From Saprospiraceae bacterium (lineage in GTDB: Bacteria > Bacteroidota > Bacteroidia > Chitinophagales > Saprospiraceae), in NCBI GenBank assembly GCA_028285085.1, contig JANQQI010000031.1:1-60237 (forward strand): a stretch of 60,237 bases of DNA, given 5' to 3'. The notes below the pieces were generated by a model. It was not told where the DNA came from. It searched no databases and worked only from the letters and a program-made list of their open reading frames with translations. Position 1 is the stretch's first letter, and each line of letters begins with the position of its first letter. A program made the position numbers and the translations under genes. This document shows positions 53,012 through 60,237 of the stretch, piece by piece.

Positions 53012-54232
53012 ATGAAAAATCAGACTGCATTCGACACGATAATTATAGGTGCCGGCATCGTTGGGCTCGCAACTGCATTACAACTGTTGAGAAAAACCCC
53101 CAACCGTAAAATCTTAATTATAGAAAAAGAGTCAGCGGTGGCCCAGCATCAAAGTAGTCATAATAGTGGCGTCATTCATTCCGGCATCTATTATCAGCCC
53201 GGTAGTTTGAAAGCCACTAATTGTCAAAGAGGCTATAAATGGTTACTTGAATTTTGTGAGGAACATGATATTCCATTTGAAATTTGTGGAAAATTGATTG
53301 TCGCTTGTGATGAAAGTGAGCGCCCTCAATTGCAAAAAATCTATCAAAAAGGCGTTAAAAATGGGCTAACTGGAATAGAAATCATTGGTCAAGAAGCTAT
53401 CAAGGAAATAGAACCACATGTGAATGCCGTAGCGGCCATTCGTGTGCCTCAAGCCGGTATCACCGACTATCTATTGGTAGCCGAAAAGTATGCTGAATTA
53501 TTTCAGGCTAAAGGTGGGCAGATTGAGTTCAACCATAAGGTGGTCAATATTGAGCAAAGCCCACAGAACGTGATTGTCCAAACGACAAAAGGAGAATTTA
53601 AAACCACACAATTAATCAATTGCGGAGGCTTGTATTCGGATCAACTGGCTAAATTGAGTTCAGATCAGGTTCCAATACAAATCATTCCCTTCAGAGGAGA
53701 ATATTACGAGCTTAAAGCAGAAAAGAACCATCTGGTCAAACATCTAATCTATCCCGTCCCTAATCCCAATTTCCCATTCTTAGGCGTTCACTTCACACGC
53801 ATGATTCACGGCGGTATCGAAGCAGGCCCTAATGCCGTATTAGCCTTCAAACGGGAAGGGTATAATCGTTGGCAAATTCATATTCCAGAGTTAGTTCAAA
53901 CGCTTCAATACCCTGGATTTCACAGCATCGCTCGTAAATATTGGCGGGAAGGATGGATGGAACTACAACGGTCTTTTTCCAAAAGGAAATTCGTGACCTC
54001 TATGCAACGCCTTATTCCCGAAATTACGGCCGAAGATGTCGTTCGAGGTAGATCGGGTGTACGCGCTACAGCCTGTGGAGCAAATGGAGAATTAGCCGAT
54101 GACTATATTTTAGTTCAACAAGAAAATATACTTCATATTCTCAATGCACCATCTCCCGCGGCGACCTCCTCCCTATCTATCGGAGATTGGATTGCTTCAA
54201 AAGCACTAAAGATTACGCAAGAGCTGATTTAA
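53012..54232 (+). CDS. lhgO: L-2-hydroxyglutarate oxidase
   Basis: 406 residues. The FAD-binding motif IIIGAGIVGLATALQLL at 10-26 is followed by SSHNSGVIHSGIYYQPGSLK, diagnostic of LhgO. CGKLIVACDE and IPFRGEYYEL are also conserved. It oxidises L-2-hydroxyglutarate to 2-oxoglutarate, passing electrons to the membrane quinone pool or oxygen. It is divergent from the carboxylase gene (51 bp). Confidence 0.93.
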   Translation: MKNQTAFDTIIIGAGIVGLATALQLLRKTPNRKILIIEKESAVAQHQSSHNSGVIHSGIYYQPGSLKATNCQRGYKWLLEFCEEHDIPFEICGKLIVACDESERPQLQKIYQKGVKNGLTGIEIIGQEAIKEIEPHVNAVAAIRVPQAGITDYLLVAEKYAELFQAKGGQIEFNHKVVNIEQSPQNVIVQTTKGEFKTTQLINCGGLYSDQLAKLSSDQVPIQIIPFRGEYYELKAEKNHLVKHLIYPVPNPNFPFLGVHFTRMIHGGIEAGPNAVLAFKREGYNRWQIHIPELVQTLQYPGFHSIARKYWREGWMELQRSFSKRKFVTSMQRLIPEITAEDVVRGRSGVRATACGANGELADDYILVQQENILHILNAPSPAATSSLSIGDWIASKALKITQELI

Positions 54233-54252
54233 AACAATTGTCTAACAAGTTA

Positions 54253-55578
54253 TCATTCTTCTTTATCATCTACCAATAGACTCAATCCGGCAGCAATACA
54301 AAGCATTACACCTCCGATGATAATAGCCATCATCCGATCATTATCCAACCAATTTTCCATCACCCAACCGAAAAACAGCGTCGCCATAATCTCGGGGATA
54401 ACAATGAAAAAGTTGAAAATCCCCATGTAGATCCCCATCTTTTCAGCGGGAAGTTTAGGGGCCAGAATAGAATAAGGCATCGCTAAAATACTGGTCCACG
54501 CAATACCCACCCCGGTCATGGACAACAGTATCCAATACTTATTGGGTGCCATACTAACGAAGATCAATCCGAGTCCTCCGATCAATAGACAAATGGCGTG
54601 TAAGTATTTTTTACCCATCCGCTGGGCCAGCTTGGGAATAAAAAAGGCAAATAAGAAGGTAATTGCCGAATAGAATCCCATACAAATGTTGCCCCAAGCG
54701 ACACCTTCAGCGTATAGCTCCGATTGGGGATTAGGTGCTCCCATGATATCGTTGGCGATAGTAACCGTAAGATAAAACCACATGAGGAACATCCCCAGCC
54801 AAGTGAAAAACTGGACGACCGCCAGCTGTTTCATTACCTTAGGCATCCCGAAGATGTTGGAAAAAATTTCTTTCATCACATTCAGAAAGCCACCACCTTC
54901 CGCCTTCATTTCCCGGAACGCGTCCATATCGGCTGGCGGATACTCTTTGGTACGAAAGACGGTCCATAACACAGCCAATAAAAATGAAATACCACCGATG
55001 GCAAATGAGATTTTGAGGAAGGCCGGCACACCATCTACCGAAGTTTTTGCCATTCCCATGATGTCTGTGAAGAACCAGGGTAATACAGCCGCCAGAACCG
55101 CTCCCAAACCAATAAAGAAACTCTGCATGGTAAAGCCACGCGTCACTTGCTCTTTGGGCAACATATCTGCGACAAAAGCCCGAAAAGGTTCCATGCTGAT
55201 ATTGATCGAAGCATCCAGAATCCAGAGCAATCCGGCCGCCATCCAAATCGTAGTGGAGTGTGGCATAAATATCAACGCAATCGAAGCGAGGATGGCTCCC
55301 ATGAGAAAGTACGGCTTACGCCGACCGATCTTATTCCAGGTGCGATCACTGTAGTAGCCTACAATTGGTTGGATAAGCAAACCCGTCATGGGTGCGGCCA
55401 GCCAGAGAATAGGTAATTCGTGGGGTTGGGCACCAAGATACTCATAAATAGCACTCATGTTTCCGAGTTGCAGTCCCCAGCCGAACTGTATTCCCAGAAA
55501 ACCAAAGCTCATGTTCCAAATTTGCCAAAAAGAAAGAGTAGGCTTATTCGCGGCGGGCGCGGCAGCATGCGAGTTCAT
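54253..55578 (-). CDS. SLC45-like major facilitator transporter
   Basis: 441 residues with 12 hydrophobic helices. FGFLGIQFGWGLQLGNMSAIYEYL opens the first helix; the loop GYYSDRTWNKIGRRKPYFLMGA holds the MFS signature between helices 2 and 3. This is the SLC45/glycoside-pentoside-hexuronide type, so sugar with proton symport is likely. It converges on lhgO with 20 bp between stops. Substrate not resolved. Confidence 0.88.
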   Translation of the reverse strand: MNSHAAAPAANKPTLSFWQIWNMSFGFLGIQFGWGLQLGNMSAIYEYLGAQPHELPILWLAAPMTGLLIQPIVGYYSDRTWNKIGRRKPYFLMGAILASIALIFMPHSTTIWMAAGLLWILDASINISMEPFRAFVADMLPKEQVTRGFTMQSFFIGLGAVLAAVLPWFFTDIMGMAKTSVDGVPAFLKISFAIGGISFLLAVLWTVFRTKEYPPADMDAFREMKAEGGGFLNVMKEIFSNIFGMPKVMKQLAVVQFFTWLGMFLMWFYLTVTIANDIMGAPNPQSELYAEGVAWGNICMGFYSAITFLFAFFIPKLAQRMGKKYLHAICLLIGGLGLIFVSMAPNKYWILLSMTGVGIAWTSILAMPYSILAPKLPAEKMGIYMGIFNFFIVIPEIMATLFFGWVMENWLDNDRMMAIIIGGVMLCIAAGLSLLVDDKEE

Positions 55579-55741
55579 ACACTATTGTTTTTCGTTTTAA
55601 TCTGATGTGAACGGCCCTTGAGGAGGCTCAAACCAATTCAACATCAGGATACTATCTGACCAAATGTACAAAACTTGACGCAATTCACCAGCCTGTGACC
55701 TAGTGCTTGGTGTAAAATAAACAATTAGGCTACCGTAAATT

Positions 55742-55778
55742 AAAAACGGCCCAACCCCGTAAAGGATTGAGCCATTTT
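55742..55778 (-). terminator. Terminator of the T9SS/OmpA operon
   Basis: Leftward, GGCTCAATCC pairs with GGGTTGGGCC (two G-U pairs) around TTTACG, followed by GTTTTTA. It begins about 30 nt past the stop of the PorE-like gene. Confidence 0.75.
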
Positions 55779-55807
55779 TATAATTTTTGGCGATAAGCTA
55801 ATCTTAT

Positions 55808-58222
55808 TTAGAAAGGACAACCAGCACAGACGTCGATGCGGGCGTTCGGATTGGCCCGAGAAGTCTGAATTTTATCTACATCACCGATGCGACCAATTAC
55901 TCGGAATTCGGTACGGCGATTCATCTGGTGTTCTTGTTCACTACAAGGAATATTATTGCGGCAATTGTTGACATTGATGGTCTCTCCGTAACCCACCGGG
56001 ATTAGGCGATTTCGCTCAACCCCGCGCTTGGATAACCAACGTACCACTGATTCCGCCCGTCGCTGAGATAATCGGCGATTGTAACGGTGTGTACCACGTG
56101 AATCGGTGTGCGATCCAATCTCCAACACAAAGCTTGGATTATCTTCCAGCATTTTGAGTAGCTTATTGAGCTCTCCTTCGGATTCATTTCGAATGTAACT
56201 TTGATCGAAATCATAGTAGATATGGAGCAAGAAAGCAATCGTTCCATTCTCATCAACCGGACTTACACCTGGATCAAATTTCTCATCCTCGCCTTCTGTA
56301 CCTTCCCGCGCAGTCAGCGTAGGATCACCATCATCGGTCACCTCACCGGGCTTAGTTGTATCTGGATTTTGTGGAACCGAAGTTACACCCTCAGGCAATT
56401 TGTACGGCTGGAGTTCCAGATTCGCTTGCAAGGTCGTTGACTCGGTCAAGCCACGTGTACATTGGTCACCTACGGTGCTGGCGATGTAGCCTTCTTTATC
56501 TCCTTTCAGTGTATAACAGCAGTCTTCTTTGAGCGTAAATTTATATACACCGGTATCATCGGTTAGTACAGTTTGCTCTTCATCTTCGCAATCATTAGTC
56601 AGAGTGATACTCACGCCCGCCAATGGCAACTGCGTCATTGCATCGAAAACGGCACCTTCCAGTACGAAGTTCAACTCGCGCTTTAGGGGAATTTCTACAA
56701 AAACCTGTTCCCCGACCGGAATATCCTTAGTACAGCCTTCGGCTGAATTCTGATTGTATTCTTCTTTGCTAGCTGTAAAGGTACAGCATAGGTTCATTTT
56801 CATATCGATGGTAACAATGCCATCCGGGCCAGTCACCAGGGAATCTCCTGTGCAGGCATTTAGAACATCCGCACCTTCGATTGGCTCGCGAGTATTTTCG
56901 TCGTACACCAAAATTTGCACTGGAGAAGCTACCTTACGAAAGCTATATACATCGTCACGCCCAACACCACCTTCACGATCTGAGGCCAGATAACCACAAG
57001 TGCCTTCTTCGTTGAATACGATGCTGAAATCATCCGCAATGGTATTGATAGGATAGCCAATATTTTCGATCGGTCCCCATTCATCACCTTCTTTTTCTTC
57101 GATGTAATAAATGTCTAAACCTCCCAGACCAACTTGTCCGTCGGAAGAAAAATATAAGCGCTTGGTTCCTGCATGATAGAAAGGGAAAATTTCATTTCCT
57201 TCGGTATTGATGGTTGGCCCGAGGTTCATTGCCGGCCCCCAGCGACCATCTTCTTTCTCCGCCACGTAGAGATCGCGCTCTCCAAAACCACCGGGCATAT
57301 CCGAAGAAAAGTACAGCTTAGTTCCATCCGCATTCAAGGTAGGGTGCATCACAGAGTATTCATCACTATTGAAAGGCAGGCCTTCCAAGTCGTCCCAATC
57401 TCCTTTGCCCTTCACCTTGGCACTATAGATTTTTAATTTAATAATACCATCATCACTCTTTCCGACTTTACCTTCGCTGTAGTTATTACGCGTAAAGAAA
57501 ATCTCGGATTGATCGCTATTGAACGCCACGGCAGCATCGTGGTATTTAGAGTTCAGATCTTTGGAGAACTTCTCCGGGCGACCGTACATATAGTTACCAC
57601 ATTCCTCGCCTACTGGTTTAGCATCCAAGTAGTACAATTCGAGGAATGGATTACCCGTCCAGCCGTGGGTACGCTTAATTGCTGTTCCTTTGTCCCGCTC
57701 GGAGGCAAAAACGATCCCGTCACCGTAGTAAGCCGGGCTAAAATCATCGAGATTAGAATTAAAATCCATGTGAGAAATCTCGTAGATGCCAGCACTTTTG
57801 GTCCGCAATTCATCTTCGTAGTCACAGGCTTTGACCAGATATTGGCCGCGCACGTCACCGGGGACATCCGCAACATACTTTTCGTACCACTCTTTGGCCA
57901 GATCGCATTTACCCATGCGTTGTAGCATTTGGCCATAGAAGAGCTTATGCTTTGGTTTTGCTTCGGGCAGGCGAACCACCTGACCGTACCAGTACTCTGC
58001 ATTCTCCGGATCGTTAATCCGACGGTAACACTCAGCGATATTAATCTTTGCTTCAGCATCATCCGTTTTTTGCAGGACTTCGTTATAAAGTTGAATGGCA
58101 CCACGGAAATTCAGTGCCGCCATTTCTTTTTTGGCTCTTTTGAGTTTGCCAGATTGAGCAAAGGCACTACCTCCGAACAGGAGTAGTGCAAAAGTGGCAA
58201 ATAGCAGTTTGTTAACGTTCAT
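55808..58222 (-). CDS. PorE-like TPR/propeller/OmpA protein
   Basis: 804 residues: signal peptide; TPR-like repeats (about 25-130); a PD40/WD40-like propeller (about 150-430; PAYYGDGIVFASERD, TLNADGTKLYFSSDMPGG); two carboxypeptidase-regulatory-like beta domains (440-610); and a C-terminal OmpA peptidoglycan-binding domain (about 670-790; EIGSHTDSRGTHRYNRRLSQ). This is the PorE layout, which tethers the type IX secretion machinery to the cell wall. It is the last gene of the operon after porP, 42 bp away. Confidence 0.9.
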   Translation of the reverse strand: MNVNKLLFATFALLLFGGSAFAQSGKLKRAKKEMAALNFRGAIQLYNEVLQKTDDAEAKINIAECYRRINDPENAEYWYGQVVRLPEAKPKHKLFYGQMLQRMGKCDLAKEWYEKYVADVPGDVRGQYLVKACDYEDELRTKSAGIYEISHMDFNSNLDDFSPAYYGDGIVFASERDKGTAIKRTHGWTGNPFLELYYLDAKPVGEECGNYMYGRPEKFSKDLNSKYHDAAVAFNSDQSEIFFTRNNYSEGKVGKSDDGIIKLKIYSAKVKGKGDWDDLEGLPFNSDEYSVMHPTLNADGTKLYFSSDMPGGFGERDLYVAEKEDGRWGPAMNLGPTINTEGNEIFPFYHAGTKRLYFSSDGQVGLGGLDIYYIEEKEGDEWGPIENIGYPINTIADDFSIVFNEEGTCGYLASDREGGVGRDDVYSFRKVASPVQILVYDENTREPIEGADVLNACTGDSLVTGPDGIVTIDMKMNLCCTFTASKEEYNQNSAEGCTKDIPVGEQVFVEIPLKRELNFVLEGAVFDAMTQLPLAGVSITLTNDCEDEEQTVLTDDTGVYKFTLKEDCCYTLKGDKEGYIASTVGDQCTRGLTESTTLQANLELQPYKLPEGVTSVPQNPDTTKPGEVTDDGDPTLTAREGTEGEDEKFDPGVSPVDENGTIAFLLHIYYDFDQSYIRNESEGELNKLLKMLEDNPSFVLEIGSHTDSRGTHRYNRRLSQRRAESVVRWLSKRGVERNRLIPVGYGETINVNNCRNNIPCSEQEHQMNRRTEFRVIGRIGDVDKIQTSRANPNARIDVCAGCPF

Positions 58223-58264
58223 TTTTTATAAAAATTTAGAGCGCGATTAATTTGGTCTGTATTT

Positions 58265-59266
58265 TTAGAAATAACGTGGCGTAGCGGCCTTCTTCGTTAC
58301 ATAATTAAATTCATAACCGAGCATAACTTCAAAGGACCCTTGAGCTGGTTGACGTAGCTTAGTCAAGGTAAAATCATAAGCTGCACCAATCCGCAAACCA
58401 TTCATCAGATAATAAGCTGCCCAGAAATCAATGGAGTCGAAAGAGCTACTATCATCCGTGAAAGCCTCCACCGAAGAGCGGAAAGATGTTCCCACCCAAA
58501 AGGCATTATAAAATAGCACCGAAAGGTCAATATCGAACTCGGTAGGTGCGCCTACATTTTGATAATTCTCATCTTTATTAAAACCACTAAACAGTCCAAC
58601 ACTCTTCACCAATAAAGATGGCTTCAAGACGATAGCATCACCGTTTAGTGGAAATGCCGCGCCCGCGGAGAAAAAGTAATGGCGATATTGACGCGCCCAC
58701 TGAGGCACGGCATCAATATTTTTACGCAAATCATACTCTACTAGATGCGGTACCCCAGCTCCGAGGTAAAAACGATCCGTGTAGAAATAGATTCCGGCTC
58801 CAAAGTTGGGTAACCAAAAGGTAGGCTGCTCTTCCGAGAAAGCCTCATCGGTTCCTTCTTCCAGTGTCAAGTCTGACCAATCGGCCCGCCAATTCACCAA
58901 TCCACCTTGCAAGCCTACGGATAACTTAGCTTTTTCACCTACTGGAATTCGATAAGCGTAGCTGAGGTTAGCACTGATCGTATGGGTAGGTCCGATGACA
59001 TCATTAATCAGACTCATACCCAGCCCCACCCGCTCGTTGCGTAATGGCGAATGAATCGTAAACGATTGTGTATTAGGGCCGCCGGGGATATTCCACCATT
59101 GCGTGCGATGCAGCAGCGAAACAGACATAAATTCCTTGGAACCAGCATAGGCAGGATTGTAAACCAAGCTGTTAAACATATACTTGGTAAACATCGCATC
59201 CTGCTGTGCTTGCATCGTGGCAAAGCCTCCGAGAATAAGTATAATTAGTGTAATTATTTTTCTCAT
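58265..59266 (-). CDS. PorP/SprF family type IX secretion membrane protein
   Basis: 333 residues: signal peptide then QQDAMFTKYMFNSLVYNPAYAGSKEF, the defining PorP/SprF opening. Repeated amphipathic strands form an outer-membrane barrel (AYYLMNGLRIGAAYDFTL near the end). SprF-type proteins accompany and help secrete type-B sorting-domain proteins. It lies between such a protein upstream and the PorE-like gene downstream. Confidence 0.95.
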   Translation of the reverse strand: MRKIITLIILILGGFATMQAQQDAMFTKYMFNSLVYNPAYAGSKEFMSVSLLHRTQWWNIPGGPNTQSFTIHSPLRNERVGLGMSLINDVIGPTHTISANLSYAYRIPVGEKAKLSVGLQGGLVNWRADWSDLTLEEGTDEAFSEEQPTFWLPNFGAGIYFYTDRFYLGAGVPHLVEYDLRKNIDAVPQWARQYRHYFFSAGAAFPLNGDAIVLKPSLLVKSVGLFSGFNKDENYQNVGAPTEFDIDLSVLFYNAFWVGTSFRSSVEAFTDDSSSFDSIDFWAAYYLMNGLRIGAAYDFTLTKLRQPAQGSFEVMLGYEFNYVTKKAATPRYF

Positions 59267-59354
59267 ATTAATCCGATATTACGGGTTTTAGAGGTGTAGC
59301 TTTCAGATTGATATATTGGTATAAAGTGTCTTTTGTAATAATCGTGCGGCATCC

Positions 59355-60237
59355 CTACCTACTGATTTGGACATAGCCCGAGCGTAGCTCACCCTCGCCT
59401 GTATCCAAAACATAGAAGTAAGTGCCATCCGGCAAGTCTGCTCCCTTCCAAGTACCGTCCCAATCGCTTTGATAATCTATTGCTTCTAGGACCAGCATGC
59501 CCCAGCGATTATAAACATAAAGGATATGATCAGGGTAGGCATCCAGACCATCAATACGGAAGAAGTCATTGATATCATCTCCATTTGGTGAGAATCCATT
59601 GAAGACTTTGAATTCATTGACTGGACAATCCACCAAGACGGTTACCAAGGCAGTATCACAGCCTTCGGCATTGCAAATGACATAGTTAAAACTATCTACG
59701 CCACAGAAATTACCGGATGGATTATAACTGATGCTACAATCGCCAATATTGGAAATAGCCACACCATTTTGTGGTCCGATTCCCCCGGCTTCAACGGGTA
59801 GATAAAAGAAGTTGGTCAATGTGGAGTTCACCGGGATGAAGTCATTCGCACAGGCATTGATTATAATGGCGTTACCCTGCAGCGTCGTATCAACATCATC
59901 CATTGCTTCCGGTGGTCCCACGATGGGATCATCTTGCACTGTAATAATGAGTGTGGTCGTATCACAAACATCAAAATCATCACAGACCACGATGCAGGCC
60001 GTATCCACACCTAAAGCAATGGGATTAGCCGTTACACAGAAAGTGGTTTCGTTGATCACAAAATCAACGGCTTCGCCGGATAAATCCGGGCAGATATTTT
60101 CAATCGTTTGGGGTGTACCGGCAAGCTGGGTCAGATCCATACAGTACTCGGGATTGACGGTCAATCGGATGGTTTCCGTGATCTCATCGTTGGTCGGTGG
60201 AATCACACAAACAATCATCAAGGTGGTATCCATAAAT
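59355..60237 (-). CDS. T9SS type B sorting-domain protein, C-terminal part (partial)
   Basis: The gene enters from the right edge with an open frame to the last base. About 294 residues are visible: beta-sandwich segments with Cys pairs (DTACIVVCDDFDVCDTTTLI, INACANDFIPVNSTL and FNYVICNAEGCDTALVTVLV) like bacterial Ig-like repeats. The type B sorting domain follows (FNGFSPNGDDINDFFRIDGL, YVYNRWGMLVLEA, LPDGTYFYVLDTGEG). It is the likely cargo of the PorP/SprF protein encoded 88 bp downstream. Confidence 0.92.
   Translation of the reverse strand, partial: FMDTTLMIVCVIPPTNDEITETIRLTVNPEYCMDLTQLAGTPQTIENICPDLSGEAVDFVINETTFCVTANPIALGVDTACIVVCDDFDVCDTTTLIITVQDDPIVGPPEAMDDVDTTLQGNAIIINACANDFIPVNSTLTNFFYLPVEAGGIGPQNGVAISNIGDCSISYNPSGNFCGVDSFNYVICNAEGCDTALVTVLVDCPVNEFKVFNGFSPNGDDINDFFRIDGLDAYPDHILYVYNRWGMLVLEAIDYQSDWDGTWKGADLPDGTYFYVLDTGEGELRSGYVQISR

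Noticed and set aside
54782-55354. A 190-residue + strand frame
   Set aside because: Antisense to the MFS transporter; an effect of codon bias on the opposite strand.

Overview
The window comes from a member of the Bacteroidota, most likely a Saprospiraceae/Lewinella-like marine bacterium. This is an inference from gene families: a giant SprB-repeat adhesin with a choice-of-anchor L domain and a type IX secretion (T9SS) type B sorting domain, a PorP/SprF plus PorE-like OmpA locus, an HMA-associated-type AraC remnant, and promoters of the TTTG/TAnnTTTG type used by Bacteroidota. The core part looks like ordinary chromosome. The first 7.4 kb, up to a tRNA-Arg gene, is visibly more A/T-rich and is accessory DNA.

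Region 1 (1-7463) is a tRNA-flanking island. It holds the N-terminus of an RHS-type secreted protein, a helical protein of unknown function, an HTH regulator, and then a leftward array of three small orphan genes. Each gene is followed or preceded by a different strong palindrome bounded by CGTTG/CAAC core motifs. Immediately upstream of the array, on the same strand, lies a frameshifted tyrosine recombinase. Together this looks like a small integron-like gene-cassette array with an inactivated, same-orientation integrase. Two of the cassettes encode an effector-associated-domain protein with a beta-sandwich, and a beta-sandwich protein fused to a TIR/deoxyribosyltransferase-like domain. This is a plausible undescribed conflict (anti-phage) module.

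Region 2 (7612-32050) is mainly housekeeping: uracil-DNA glycosylase, a TPR histidine kinase, a possible GG-leader peptide, a large PQQ-propeller membrane-anchored protein, DUF423, M32 carboxypeptidase, class Ia ribonucleotide reductase (nrdA and nrdB, with DnaA boxes upstream), CorA, a HELVH peptidase-like protein, a LolC/E-type permease, TyrRS, a NUMOD4/HNH-like protein, a lipoprotein with a lysozyme-like partner, a PLP lyase and SppA.

Region 3 (32592-43315) begins with the 1838-residue T9SS adhesin. A marR-yceI pair follows, in which both promoters carry the same TGTATATACA palindrome between the -33 and -7 elements. Then come NDH-2 and a three-gene cysteine/histidine-rich envelope cluster that may handle metal ions.

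Region 4 (43529-55578) holds RmuC, a tight operon rluD-DUF1415-acyl-CoA reductase-nth, DUF983, a trans-sulfuration enzyme overlapping a phosphoesterase, an acyl-CoA carboxylase beta subunit, L-2-hydroxyglutarate oxidase and an SLC45-like MFS transporter. Region 5 (55808-60237) is a leftward T9SS/gliding-type operon: the C-terminus of a sorting-domain protein, PorP/SprF, and a PorE-like TPR/propeller/OmpA protein. No CRISPR array, insertion sequence or rRNA was seen.
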